From NCBI GenBank assembly GCA_024349245.1, contig JALDNG010000081.1, positions 1,514,501-1,578,500 on the forward strand: DNA of 64,000 nt, in the 5' to 3' direction. Made by a program: the position numbers and the translations under genes. Each line of letters opens with the position of its first letter. The first letter of the stretch is position 1. Origin of the DNA: Neodontobutis hainanensis (taxonomy: Eukaryota; Chordata; Actinopteri; Gobiiformes; Odontobutidae). Shown here piece after piece: positions 25,101 to 38,800 of this stretch. The notes under the pieces are model-generated. The model worked only from the letters and a program-made list of their open reading frames with translations. It was not told the DNA's origin and ran no database searches.

Positions 25101-28100
25101 TTTTGGGTTGAGTTTGGCTTTCTGTTTATGCGGGATAATTAGGATGCTGCATTTGGGATACAGTTCTGTTGCTGTGTTAAGGCGAGAGTGGGATTTTTAA
25201 TTTGAAATTTATACTTCCTCTTCCCGTGGGAGCCAATTGGTCTACCAAATGAGGTTTAGGCTAAATAACGAGCCTCAGAAAGAGATGATTAAAAACACTG
25301 ACAGAGACATGTTGTTAGACTTCAACCAACAACAGAGACAGCACATTGCACAAAATCACTGCTTGAACAGAGAGTTATGCAACATCACACAATAGCAACA
25401 CGGCAGTAGAGCTGAATAACTTGGCAGTACAGGGTGATGCTGCAACTCCAATTTGTCTTTTTGAATAGTTTTGTGTTCATTTGGGGTTTTGTTTAGTGTA
25501 GCAGCAGTTCAAGGTAAGGACAAAAATACATTAGCACTTCAGAGACCCGAAGAGAACGGTCTGGGCTAAATCTGTTTTACTGGGCCACTTTGCCGTGAGC
25601 CCTTTTTGGACCTTGCTTTGCCCTAAACACGTTTAGACAAGCCTTAGCTGCTGGGATGAAAACGGCCCCACGAAGCTGTTGCCTAGCGACAGATAAGGCT
25701 CAGACTGCATCACTGGACATCAGGCGTCCCGGCCAATGAGGATTCAGATTGTGGGTTTGTTTCACTGCAGCTCTGTGTCGGGCCGCTCCCCGTCTCCTCC
25801 CACCGGTTCACTGATCCCCCTTTAGCCGACATCACAGAGGCCAGAGTGAGCTGCCCCGGACGCTGGATTACATAAGTGTCACCACAACACTCATGTCATC
25901 CCATTTGTTCTCCATAAATACTCAGATGGAAACAGTTCATCATCAACAGCCTCTCTCCAGGAAAATAAAAAACACATCAACTTCAAAGTATTTTAGGCCA
26001 ACAACCATTTCCCTAAATGGTTGTGTTTGCTGTTGTATGTCCTTCATATATGTATAATAACCATTAGTGCATTTGCAATGTGCTCGTCATTGGTGTATTG
26101 GATAAAGGTTAAATTGTTTTAAATTGTTATTTCCAGGAGATATGCATATTAGAGCTCTCATATGAGTTTTCGTAGGCCATATTTTTGTTTGCCAAAACAA
26201 GTCTGGAGCAGCTATAACTACATGAGACTGGTGTATGTCAATCAATGTGTGGTGAGAAAGGTAAACCTAAAATTAGAAATAAAAGCAGAGAAAGCTCTTG
26301 ATGTCTGTGAGACCTGTCAAATAAACTCAAAGGGAGCTTGTTTGAAGTTAAAAGGCTTCTCTCTGAACGCCTGTGGCCTCTCTGAGCGGCAGAGGTGGGC
26401 CCTGAGATGAATCCAGGAGCGTGATGATGAGGACGAAGGTATTAGCGGAGGCAGCAGCAGCAGGGTCAACTCAGAGGATAAAGAAGTAAGACCCCTTCAT
26501 GACACAACAGCGGGACAGGTTACGAGCAACAAACACACAGCAAGATGTGTGTGTGGTCCCAGTCAACAAACATAAACACACGCAAGGGGCTTATAGTCTC
26601 TTAGAGTCTTATCATCTTTAAGAAGCAAAGTGTAGCATTCACCTATTCTACTGCTTTGGGAGTGTGCTTAATGTTGGAGGTAGTTACACTCTGCAATTTG
26701 TGGCCCATATAGATACTTTTAGATTACTTTAATGGTCAAGTCATCACCTACTCTCTACTGTAAAGAGGTTTATAGATTTTAGAGGGTTAAATGTTTTGTA
26801 TGGTATTTTTTGTATGGTATTGATTGTACAAAAACAAAATGGCAGATTTTACTTATTGGGGAACAGTTAGGATTTTAGGACAGAAATGACCGAGTTAGGA
26901 ACTCGGTAAATCGGTGTAAGTGGTATTTATGCTGCAGAAAAGATCACAGTAATGCAAGCTCTCTTATGTGTCACACAGCCCTTACTTTAAACAACAGGTC
27001 TGAGACCGACAAAAAGAAACAAGTTAATGTATTGATTGCTGGAGGCTGCTCTAAAATCATAAACCAGAGAGACTGTATTTCTGTGCGGCGTTTGGAATAT
27101 TAGCTTTTTATTTTGGTCATAATAAGCACTCCAGCTTGCCTTAGGCCTTACTGACACCTGCTCCAGTCCAAAGCAGCGTGCCGCAACAACCCCCGAGCCC
27201 ACAGGGAAGATTCGCTTTCCTGGGACAGCTGTAATCGCCATGACAACCCTCTCCATTTGTCTCGCCATCGTCTTTTATTCAGTCGTCCTCCTTGGGGGTG
27301 TAAACTTCCCTTGTCAAATCTGACAAGATAACAAGTTCTGTGATTGTTAGCTTTAAAAAATGTTGTCAGGAAGTGAAAACTGTCAGACTATAAAAGAAAA
27401 AACGCTGTCAATTCTCAATGTTACGGTGCTCTTAGCGGAGATAGTCTTTTGTAATCTCATTCATTTTTACTCAGTGATCATTACGCCTCATTAGTCTCCA
27501 CTGAGTAGGAGACAGACTAAAACAAAGACAAAATTTTTAATGAACTCATACTTAATTGATTCATATGAAGCTCTGTGCCTTCACTATTCTGTGCAAAACC
27601 AAAACTGTATGAACAACATTATACTCTGCTGCTGGGCATTAGAATCCCTCTTTGGCCTGATTAAAACTGCACAACACATTTCTGTATTTGCATGTATGAT
27701 AATGAGTCAATTAAATCAGCCTTAAATGGAAATGCAGTGACCCATCAATTTAAAAAACCATGAGTGGCAGCCCCCCGAGAACTCACATTTGACAGAAAAC
27801 CCCAGGTCTGGGAGAATAACTCAGAAATGGAGCACTGTTTTCACTCAGTCAGATGCAAATGTGCCGAGCAACGAGAAAAAGGTGTTAAAATATTCTGGGT
27901 GAACTACACTGCAAAACTAATGTGCCTCTCATCAGATGGAGGAAATGTTAATAACGTTACCTACATTATCTGTGATCTGATTGGTAACAGTAGCTTTAAT
28001 GTCTTCTTGTAACAACCTTTATATTAAACATTTACAGAAAACAGCCAGGCCACAACATAATCAATATGTCTATGCCCCTTCAGTGTCCTCCAAGCGTCCA

Positions 28101-31100
28101 GACACTGAACTGGAGACAAACCCAGCTCTAAATTTACACCAACATGGCTCAGGATAATATTTCTACTGAATGCACAATAGGGGCAAAGACAACATCTAGA
28201 TGCAATAGAGACACTTATGCTACAGACCAAACATGCACTTTAACACAAAAGAAAATTACACATAGGTTGCACACCATCATTGCAATATCATTTACAGCCC
28301 CTTAAAATACCAAAATAAGATTACATGTAAACTTTCCAACACAAATGCACCACAAATAAACTGATTTTACATAGGCAACATTAGTTGATAGAGCCTTTAT
28401 TGAATAGTAGTCAAGGTGGTTGGTGCTTGTTGCCAAGGAGACCACCTTAACTGTGGAGTGTAGCAGCAAACACTGAAACTCGTAAAAAAGAGAGCGCCTT
28501 GAAAAACAAATAGAGGGGTCTGGTTCAAATATAAGTATTAGTTTGGAGACTGTGGCTGATGTAGTGGAGCAACAGATGGACGCTATACGCAACGACATGG
28601 GCAATCCCCTGCATTCGGCTTTTGTACAACAGAGCGCAACCAGTGGACGTCGGAGATCAGATAGTTGCAGGACAGAAAGCCACAAGAACTCCTCCCTCAG
28701 TAAATCTAAAAAAATTATTTATTTTTTGGTGTAACACTGATGTTGTATATGGTTAAAGAACGAGTGATTAGAAAAAAACAGGTCACCAGCAAAGTGTTTT
28801 AAATTTGAGCTCACTATGAAGTAAATATTTTGTCGGTTTCATAAATAATACATAAGAAATTTAGGGAAAATCAAATATCTTTTCAAATTATTAATATATA
28901 ATTGCTGACTGACATATATGACTATACAAAATTTGTCATTTAAAACACTAAACAATAAACTAGATTAATGTAAAGACTAATTATGTTAACATCAGTAAAA
29001 AAAAGTTCCAAGATGGCAGCTTTACTTGTTGGCTTTGCTTCATCACGACAGCTGGAAGCTATCAATCCTCTATCTATTCCAACAATGGGGGGTTAAAAGA
29101 CATGAAAGTTTTCTGAATTTTGAACTTAAAGGAGATGTTTAAAACTACTAATGTTCAAATCTAGCAGCCTGAACAATACAAAAGTGTTTCATTTCAGCTG
29201 CAGAGATGGGAGTTGACAGGTCAGAGGTAGCAGCAGCATTTATGACCCCAGATCAGACAGAGTCTGTCTGAGAGCCGCTGGGTCAGATGGAGCTGAGGGC
29301 TGCAGAATAATGAACACAAAAGACATCTACTGGGCAAGTAGATTAAAATTGGATTAAAATGGGAAAAAGCTCATTCATTCATACATACAGTCATTCATTC
29401 ATATATTCATACACATTGTTTATAAACACTTTTATTCTGCCAACAATTGCGTGGCGAGTAAAATTATGAATTTTTAATGATCAATTGTTAAATGCTTTCT
29501 ACTTTAAGTTTGCATAATCTATTGCACTTGCAGTCTGTAATCAGAATTTTCCTAATTTTGATAAAGCAGTAATAATATAAATGGTGCTGCTTTAATTCTT
29601 TATATTCATTTGTTCAAAAAAGGGGAAGATGTTGTAACCCATGAACAAAATTTCCAACTGTCACTGTGTTTTTAGGGCTATGCGATGATTCATATTCAAT
29701 TTACAAACACAATGCTGCATGAGGCTAAAAGAGAAAAATGTTCCCTTTCATCTTTTTCTCATCTAATTTAAATCAAATACTCGCCTTTCTCTTTATGTTT
29801 CCAAACCTACCTGAATGTGCTGATCCCTGCACACTCCTGTACCTCTAAAAGCTGTGCTGCATATTAAGAGTGATTAACACCCAGCTCTCCCACGACGCCT
29901 AATCACGCCGCTTTAGATGAAATGCAAACCAGTAATAATTCATTGGCACAGCGTTGGGAGGTGGCAGGCTTCCAAATTACAGTAAATGTGTCTGTTTTTG
30001 TGATGTATAATGCATAGCCGAGCACCTTCCCGAGTCACTGCCCTCAATAATTAATTGGAGCTCTTCTTCGCAGTATTGACACAGCACAGTCAAGGAACTA
30101 TGTATCTTCTAAAGAGCACCAAGCAGAAGAACCCAACCCACGGCACAAATTGGCTGCAATAGACTCTGGTTGGTGGAGCAGACAGAAAACAGAGCAAAAA
30201 TCCCATGAAGAATGGAGACAAAATCCTGCTCGAGCATCTGTTACACACTGTCCCTTTTTGATATAAGGCTGTGTGAACAAAAGATAACTGATCATTTTCC
30301 CCATGATTTTTTTTAAATATCCTTTCACACCATTGTTTTTAAAGCCACATGGCTTTGTCCAGGCTTTAACTCTGTATAGCACTGTGGCACTTTCAAATAT
30401 TTATTATTATTTTAGATATCCATAATGTTTTACTTTTCTTATACTGACAATAATTCTCAGTAGTTTTATTGCGTTGATGCTCATTTGTTTTTTGTAAAGT
30501 GCCATGTAATGTAAGTAAATACTTGAAAGAAATTGATTAATATATGTTTTCCATTCAAGATTTATACTGCTAACATACTCAAGGAATAAAACTGGAGTAT
30601 TTTTTCATTAAGGGGAGCATATCTTGTTTTTCATTTTAATATTAATTACATAAAAATGAGCTTTCCATCTTCTTCTTAAAATTAGGATCCTCTGCATGTT
30701 GATTAGCCAAGAATTATTTTTTGAATAACAATTGTCTAGGTCTAAGTCCATCTGATCCTAATCTACATCTTTTCATCATTTTGATTAAAATTATAACAGT
30801 GGTTCAGCTAATTGCATCTAAGAAGAAAACCCATTTTAACAGTCTCTTTCATTTTGGTATAATTTAATATTGATTGGTTTAAACTGAGGCACATCTTTGG
30901 AGGATATGACAAAGTCAAAATGCCCCCTTTTTATTTCCCTTGTGCAATCATAAACCTAATCCTCCTCCTACAGTGAAAATCAGATATTTATCATTTCAAA
31001 TGACGCCGACTGTTTCCTTCCCGAGTTAGGACACGGTCAAGGAGGCACGAAGCATCATTGTAGGATGAGTGTCGCAGGCAATTGTCCCGATTCTAAGCTC

Positions 31101-34100
31101 CCTTGGGGGATGAATATAATTTAGGACTATAAATGAGGGCCAAGAGCCAGCAGTTTTTCACAGGAGGACAGCAGGGCTCCCATCTGACAACAGTGTTCAG
31201 ACTCAGCCTGGGAGGCAGCTGATAAATCTATAGAAAAAAAACATCATCTGAATTCACCACAACTGCAGTGGCTCTGTGCAGTATTTATTTAGTTTCATCT
31301 TGTGCCCTCTTGTGGTTTGAACAAGATACTTGATACTTAACGTCAGAGAGGTACAATGGTGTCCTCTGGTGGCCTGAGCAAGCACTGTTATTCACTGCTT
31401 TCACTGGTTATGATAAACTATTGAGTCACATTGAGACGCATGACAATGGTACTCAGAGCTTGAAAATCTGACATTAAACATGTGCGCAAGTGCTCTACCC
31501 ATGTGAGGAGTAAAACACTGCAGAGAGATGAGTGACGGGCTCACACACAGAGGATGAGTCAGGCAGTTTCCAGGCAGCTGTGGTGTTTGCTCTATGACTA
31601 ATCTCTGAGCTGGTGGGTCGCTGAGTCGGCTCCGGTGAGCACTCAGGGAGCCTGCTGGGGTATTTGGGCTCTGGAGGAGACATGTATGTAAAGAGATTTT
31701 CTCTTGTTTTCAGTCTGGGCTCAGTTCACTGGATTGGTTTGACTCAGAGTTAAAACTAAGGTAGAAGTTGAATTTTGGTAGATCAACTACTCTAACAATG
31801 CTCTATAAGCTCTAAATAAACTCTAATAATCTAATCATTACTAACTATAAATCCCGGATTCACCAATGAGATTCCCAGATTGCCTGGAAATTTTGGTGAA
31901 ATCTCGAATTAAAATGGTACCCCTTACACTTAACTTGGCCAGGTCACGGGTACTGTCCTCCAGTTTGTTCCAAAGCACCCCTGTCAATCCCCCTCAACCT
32001 TCTCCCAGAACAGCTGCAAAAGCCTTGATGCCATCAGCGATCACTGAGAGCCTCTGCTGTTCCAGAACTTTCTTCATAAGAAACCACTTATCAACCCAAG
32101 GCCCTGGGAAAGAACACTCCCCCCCAGCTCAATAGCTGCAGTCAGAAGTTGGAGACTGGAGAAGAGAATGACAGTTAGATTGTCTAATCAGACAAATCTA
32201 ATTAAAATCCCTGAAATAGTGTTTGATTTTGATTGGTAAAAATTGAAAATAAATAATTTTTTTTTCAAATTTGAAAATCTTTCATTTTCAATTGTGCCAT
32301 AAAATATCGCAATAGTCAAAAAAAAAAATCTTACACCCCTAGTTACAATTCTTATTTTATTTAATGATTTTATACCTTTGTATAAGCTAGATTTTATGAT
32401 TTTAACTGAAACATAGTTAGACAGCAAGACTGGAAATGCGGTCCTTATTGAATTCCCTCCCCATCTAATTTTACATTTGTATCCAAAACACAGAAAAATA
32501 AAAAGGTTGGGGGTGTATGTGCCTTTATTAGGGATAATATTCTGGGAATCACTTGGAGTTTTCATCATTTCAGTATGTGTCATTCAAAATGGAGTTTCGG
32601 ATTTCTATATTATCAATATTATATGTATTTTTTACAATCCAACCCAACAATGTCATGATTTTATTGATGAGTTTACTAATATGCTTTCGGTTATCTGCAC
32701 AGAATTTGAACAAATAGTTATATCAGGTGATTTTAATGTGCATGTGGACAATGTTTGTGACAGAAAGAACTTTCTACTATTTTTGATACTTTTGGTCTTT
32801 GTCAGCATGTTAATGAGCCGACCCAAAACAGAACTCTGGACCTGGTCATTACTAAGGGTGTTCATATTTCAGATGTCCCTGTGATTGATGTTGCTCAGTC
32901 TGAAAATTGTTGTGTCTTTTTCCATCTGTACATAATTCCAAAAGTAACTTCTGAACCTAGAAAAACACATTAATGATAACACGAGGACACAGTTTATGGA
33001 GGCAGTCAGGTCTGAAAATGCCTCATTATATTAGTTTCTACCACTAAATTCAACGTGTTTGCAAAATTTTTCAACCACAAGGTTCAAGGCATTAAACATG
33101 CTACAGTCAACAGTTGGTTGGGTTAACACATTTTACACCCAATAATGACAGATAGGCTCCAGCCTGAGTTCATTCACCTGCTGCCTCGATGTTTTACCCA
33201 CTAGATTTCTAAAATCAGTACTAAGCAGTTTGTTTCTACAACTCACTGATATGGTCAACAATTCCTTACAGTCTGGAATGTTCCTAGGGCCTTAAAATCT
33301 GCTGTCATCAAGCCTCTCCTAAAGAAAAGCAGTCTTGATGTTACAGTGCTCAACAACTATTGACCCATAGCCAACCTGCTATTTTAGAGAAACTCAACAA
33401 AAAAGTTGTATATCAGCAACTTAATGACTTTCTATTGCTTAACAACTGCTTTGATCATTTTCAGTCAGGATTCAGGCCCACCACAGCAATGAGACTGCAC
33501 TTATCAGAGTCACAAATGACATCCGTCTGAACACTGACGCGGGCAAAGTGTCTGTCTTAGTTCTGTTGGACTTGAGTGCTGCATTTGATACAGTGGACCA
33601 TGAAATCTTGTCACAAAAATGGATATGATAAGAATCTCTGAAACTGCTCTTAAAGGGTTGCAGTCCTATCTTGAAGACAGAAAGAACTTGATTCTGGAAA
33701 CTGTCTATCAGACCAAAAGGCCCTGACATGGGGTTCCACAGGGGTCTATATTGGGACCCCTATTATTTAATGTTTACATGCTCCCTTTAAGCCAGTTAAT
33801 ACACAGCTGTGACATACCCCATCATAATTATGCCGATGACACGCAGATGAAAATGGACCAATCCATTCACTGTGTCACTGCATCGAACAGATCGACGTGT
33901 GGATGAACAATTGTTTTCTCCTCTCGAACAGAGACAAGACTGAGCTAATCATCTTTGGGAACAGAAACAAATAGAAAGTCTTGAGTCTATTTCTCTAAAA
34001 ACAAGGTTAGGAAACTAGAGGTCATCACGGACTCAGACTTGAAGAATTTAAAAGAGACTTATTCATGCTTTTATCTCCAGCAGGTTAGATTACTGTAACA

Positions 34101-35838
34101 GCCTGCTCACTGGTCACTCAAAACAAGGGTTAAGACAGCTGCAGCTTGTCTGTTTCAGTTGTCTGTAAAGACAACTGAAAGTGTTTTTTTATCTGCACTC
34201 TTCAGCTTTACATTTTTTTTCTTTACGTTTCTTATTCTAAATCTTTTATTCTTGTAAAGCACTTTGAATGATTCATTGTATGAATTGCTATATAAATAAA
34301 TTGCCTTGCCTTAAATGCTAGTAGATGGAAGACAAGTGCTAGTGTGAGCTCTCTATATAACCCGGTTATTACTGCTTTCTTCTATTCTACGGATTAAGAA
34401 ATTGATAGTCAAGAAAAGGTTAAAGCAAAGGCATCTGGACTAGGTTTTCAAAGTGAATATGTTGTGTCTCTAATTCCAAGAGACTTTGTCAATTCTAAAA
34501 TAAACTGGTGAGAGTTTAGCTCTTATCTCTAGGAGATAAATAACACTCCAATATAAAAAATGAAACGGTAATTCATCACAAACATAGGCCGTTATAGACA
34601 ACACAGATAAAGAATTGCACGTGTACTTGAAATGTAAAGACATTTCAAGTATTTTTGTTCTTTTACCAGTTGGACTCACAAATACACACATACATGGTAA
34701 ATGGTAAATGGCATGCATTTATATAGCGCTTTTTTGCACCCATTTCGGGCACCCAAAACGCTTTACATCGTGCTTACACTCACCCCATTCACACACATTC
34801 ACTCCTGGGGCAGACAGAGAGGGGGGCTGCCACACAAACGGCGCTCAACCTTCTCCTACCACCACCAAACACACCTCTACAGTCACACACATTCATACAC
34901 CAGTGCTACGGACACTGGAGGCAAGGTGGGTTGAGTGTCTTGCCCAAGGACACAACGACAGTATGAACAGGGCAGAGCGGGATTCGAACCGCCAACGGTT
35001 ATAGGACGACTGCTCTACTACTGCGCCACTGCACACAAGAACCAGGTTCAAATCCCAGATGGTCATTTGCCAATTACCTATACTGTCAATCTATAAAAGG
35101 CAAAAAGGCCTTCCAAAAAGTAAAAAGATCAAATAAACCAACCTGTGGCACATCACCTATTTATACAACCTGCAAACCCATCTTCAGCTCAACTCAATGT
35201 ATTTCTCCATCTAATTTCTAAAATCTAAAATCAAACTTAGAAAATGTTTATTACAAAATGACCACTTACATTTTCAACTATATTTTCCAGAATTTTAAGC
35301 ATAAGCCTAAACACAACAATTAAAAGCACTAACAAAATGTAAGGCATCCCTGTTCAACCTGTTTAAAGGGCTTACCCTGTTCGATGTTATGCTGCGGTAG
35401 TTGACTCATCTGACTGTGGACCACACCTGCGTAACTTCGGAGAAAAGCCTCTTCACTGGGCGTGAGCTGAAGCACAAAGACATAACCACATCAAATAAGA
35501 ACAAAATAAATAAAATTTGCCCTAATTACAAAAATAGCAATAGATGGTTAGATTTTTTTTGTGTCACAAGGCCTTAATAAAAAAAATGGCATCATTGCCA
35601 ACATCAATAGGTAATACGTGGTCAGTAAATGGTTTAATTTTCATTCATGTGGTGGGTCATCACTTGCTTATATTCCTCATTAAGGCAGTGTTTTACTTTT
35701 TCTCATTTCTTGTCATTCATTTGTTCAAGCAACTGTACGTACATTTGATCCCATTTTCTTGAGCATGAGCAGAACCCGCACTTTCTGTTGGATGTACGTG
35801 TCATCAGTAGACTTCCCTGGGGCCTCCTCGCGGTTCAT
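22147..35838 (-). CDS. ctnnbip1: Beta-catenin-interacting protein 1 (ICAT)
   Basis: Three coding exons join in phase to give 81 residues, the same length as the human protein: 35743-35838 (Met 1 to Asn 32), 35376-35466 (residues 33-62 plus one base) and 22147-22205 (rest, stop TGA). Donors GTACGT and GTAAG and acceptors CTTCAG and TTTTTCAG are consensus. The start exon reaches back to an acceptor at 35857, so its first 19 bases are 5' UTR. The protein begins MNREEAPGKS and ends GAEDVVMAFSRSEAEDRRQ. ICAT binds the last armadillo repeats of beta-catenin and blocks TCF and p300 binding, which damps Wnt target transcription. Tyr15, Lys19 and Val22 in the helical part and Asp66, Phe71 and Glu75 in the tail, known beta-catenin contacts, are all present at the same numbers. 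Introns are about 13.2 kb and 0.3 kb within the coding part. Confidence 0.97.
32470..34313 (+). mobile_element. Degenerate CR1/L2-type LINE
   Basis: Translated pieces in shifting frames keep the order of a non-LTR retrotransposon. The endonuclease domain shows VCAFIRDNI (about 32,510), ISGDFNVHVDN (about 32,720) and a TLDLVITKGVHISDVPV stretch (about 32,830-32,880). The reverse transcriptase shows KPLLKKSSLD (about 33,310), a SGFRP segment (about 33,465), LDLSAAFDTVDH (about 33,570), GVPQGSILGPLLFNVY (about 33,730) and the YADD catalytic box at 33829-33840. Stops and frameshifts are frequent, so it is dead. The 3' end at TATATAAATAAATTGCC resembles the short tails of fish L2-like elements. 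It lies antisense to ctnnbip1. Confidence 0.88.
34624..34651. repeat. 12-bp perfect inverted repeat
   Basis: TACTTGAAATGT and ACATTTCAAGTA flank a 4-base AAAG loop. It lies about 45 bp from the SINE tail. No function is evident, and the arms are too short to call an element. Confidence 0.6.
34695..35032 (-). mobile_element. tRNA-derived SINE
   Basis: On the minus strand the element starts with a tRNA-like head. A box at 35018-35028 reads TGGCGCAGTAG, and a B box at 34979-34990 reads GGTTCGAATCCC. Both match the RNA polymerase III consensus. A body with GTGTCCTTGGGCAAGACACT follows, and the element ends near 34695 with AGCGCTATATAAATGC and two direct CATTTACC units. A relative lies in the pik3cd intron at 60525-60612. 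It is not a tRNA gene, because no cloverleaf continues past the B box. Confidence 0.85.
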
Positions 35839-35857
35839 CCCCTCTGCTCCTGTGGCT

Positions 35858-38800
35858 CTGAAAACACATAACGCACTTGTCTTAAAAAAGAAAATGAAAG
35901 TTGACATGCGAAACTCATCATCAATCCATATTTTTTATGAAACAGACCATTCCATTTATAATAATATAATTTCTTGCTGTGTGCAGGAGAAATTTTGTTT
36001 TTGTCTTCTTAATTATGACAAACAATATACCTAATGCAGATTATTTTCATATGGGTCAACCAATGCAGAATGTGAAAATGTTTTGTTTTAAAGTAAAAGC
36101 AGGTATATATCTTCAATAAAATGATCAGACTGAACAAGAAATTAATGAGACAAGAACAAGAATCACTCAACAATGAAAGGGTTAGATCCAAATGTCGACA
36201 GGCACTGGCAGCACTCACACTCTCCACAGTCAGTACAGCCCTCCAACGGCAGAACACAGATACAGGACACTCTAACTCCGAACCAACAGAACACTCTCCA
36301 GCTTTGTCCCCACTTCACTCAGACCCATACACTAATCTTTTAACTGCCTTGTTGTATGTGAATATGTTTATGTTGTTTTTATCTCTGCACTGATGCTGCT
36401 GCACAACTGTTATTGAAAAATATTTATATTTTATATCTAACATAATTTAAGTAGACATATTACACATACAGTAGATTTTCTGCACACGACATGCCTCTTC
36501 ACAGCTTGAACCGCTGTCATTAATATTGCATAGCTGTTTTCACACAGCTCTCGCTCCTGCCTGCACCCTCCGTCTCTTTTTTCTGCATCTAACTAATGAC
36601 CTATTTTCACTGTCAGTCTGCTGCGATGCAAAATATAGGAAAAATTTGCAAGTCGGCCAGTAAAAGGAGCTGCCAATGCTAATGCGGACAACGGGGAGAG
36701 AAGAGGAAAGGTTCAGCTGCGATGGCACACATACATCAAGGTCGGCTGTTGTAAGATGTGTTCGAGGCGTACTGCGAAGCCCGACAAGCCGCTAAATGAA
36801 TACGACTGTGGTTTTAGGAGAGAAATAAAAACACATCTTTAAATTAATAAAAATTGGGAAGGAAAGCGTTTTAATGGCAAGTACATCAGTATGCAAGTCA
36901 GGAATTGTTCTCCCTTAAATCTTTAGCAGAAAGCCTTTGGGAGCCAGTCACTATGATAGTTCTAGCAATTTATTTTGGCCTCTTATCTAGACAAAGGCCC
37001 ACTAATGCATGTTGACAGGCTGTTTGATGTGGGGTTATATTTAATTGAGGAGCTGGCAAGCCGTCCCCCCGTCACCAGTGCCCGAGGGGGGAGGATAAAT
37101 GGGGCACCGTCGTTCGGGTGCCACTGTGAGCTTGTGGATTCACCCAGATCTGAGCAGCTGGAGACTACTACTAAATTTTTATTATTTTAGCAACATTTGG
37201 TGGTTGTTTAAAGCAAGCAATGAGCACTCGACCTGCTGCCCAGTTTTTTAATTAAAGCACAGTATTAGCCATTCGTCTGAACTGCAGTGGTTTAATTGGA
37301 AAGAGTCATGGAGCTCAGTGAACCTTCAGGGATGAGCACTGGTGTATGTATAAAACAAAATACAAAAAAAGAGTGGAGGGGGATGGCAGTGTCTCAGAAG
37401 AGCAGCAGTGAGGCGTTTGATCATATGTACCGACTTCAGACAAATGTGGGAGCTCAGAGAGGGCAAGAGCGAAGGGCTTGAAACTTGAAAGTGCACTGGG
37501 AATTAGAGCTGCACAATAGATTGCATCATCATGGTAACATAGGCCATTTACTCGGTTAGTCTGTTTGAACTAAATGTTAAGGTGCAGCGTTGGAAATGTT
37601 TTAATTCTTTGCATGCGAGTGTTGTTGTCAAACACAAAACTAGGTATATCCTTATTTAAATTACAAAGAACCATAATTAAATAAGTTCTAGTCAACTTCT
37701 GTGTTTAACGGTATCTGTCAGCCAATGAAATGTATTGAAAAGAGCTCTTGTGCGTTGTTTTTGATGTCTAACTGGACATGCAAACATGGCGTAATGTCGC
37801 TATGGGCACAGCACAGCCTTTTGTCTCCTATAATTTGTCTTTAACAGTAACACTGTTGGACACTCCGTAAACTCAAATAATGCATTGTTTATTGCAACCT
37901 GCATTGTAAAAAATAAAAAATAAAATGGCCACATTGGACAAGATTTTCAACTGTATTGGTAAATCAGATTAGAAACCCTCTGCCTGTAGATGCCACTGAT
38001 ATTGGACTCTGTCTGAAAACTAGTGTTGTTCAAGGACGATAAAACTCATTTAAATTTTTCCATACACATTATAAAAGTTAGTAAATTCAATGTACAAATA
38101 TAGGACTTGTCCACCCTGTCCCACACTGCTGCCATACTTTTAAAATCAGTCCATCCAAAATGTAAAGATGCATCCGATTGTCCAGTCAATGATTACTGTG
38201 CACTCTTGTGCAGTCTTTCTGGGGACTCTGTTCGGTGCAGAAATACATTATGTCCTATATTCTTTAATTTATTTATCTCACTATTACACTATTACTATTA
38301 CTACGATACAGCTCAATGCACATCTCCCTAATGTTGTTCAGCCCTCAATTAATCCACTAGGAAGAAAAAACAGAAAACAGTAATTGTAAATAGGCATCGT
38401 CTTGTGGAACTCTATTCTGAATAAATATTCAGACATGCTATTCCATTTATATCTCCTGACGGGGCAAAAGGCCAATATATTCCACACTTACCATCTGTAT
38501 AAATAGGCCGACTGCTTTCATGACTGAGGCATTTCTAAATTATGTGATGTTTGCGTTTGAAGTTCAAAAACTGGCCATATTTAGTATCATCTCTATCACC
38601 TCAGCGTTGTACTGCTTTGAGGATTTATAATTTTTCCTATTAGGTGGCCATGAAGATTTATGTTAGCTTTTTTTTAACTTAAACATATCTGGTGTAAGGG
38701 GAACAAGCGGATTCCAATGGGACAAAGTCTGAAGGAGGAAGACACTACCTGGGATTTTAAATGAGGATTATCAGTGAGGTTTTAAAAACGGGATAAAAGG

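Larger units (their letters stand above)
22206..35375 (-). other. ctnnbip1: ctnnbip1 intron between coding exons 2 and 3
   Basis: This 13.2-kb intron contains no exon of another gene that I can support. It holds a CR1/L2-type LINE relic near 32.47-34.31 kb and a tRNA-headed SINE at 34695-35032. The rest is AT-rich unique-looking DNA with short runs of A or T. Open frames here, including 26162-26410 and 27764-28012, have no recognisable features. Confidence 0.7.

Noticed and set aside
32477..32884. 135-codon host ORF
   Set aside because: It is part of the LINE endonuclease region, with frameshifts on either side.
34979..35032. tRNA gene on the minus strand
   Set aside because: A and B boxes are present, but the sequence continues into a shared SINE body and no acceptor stem closes.
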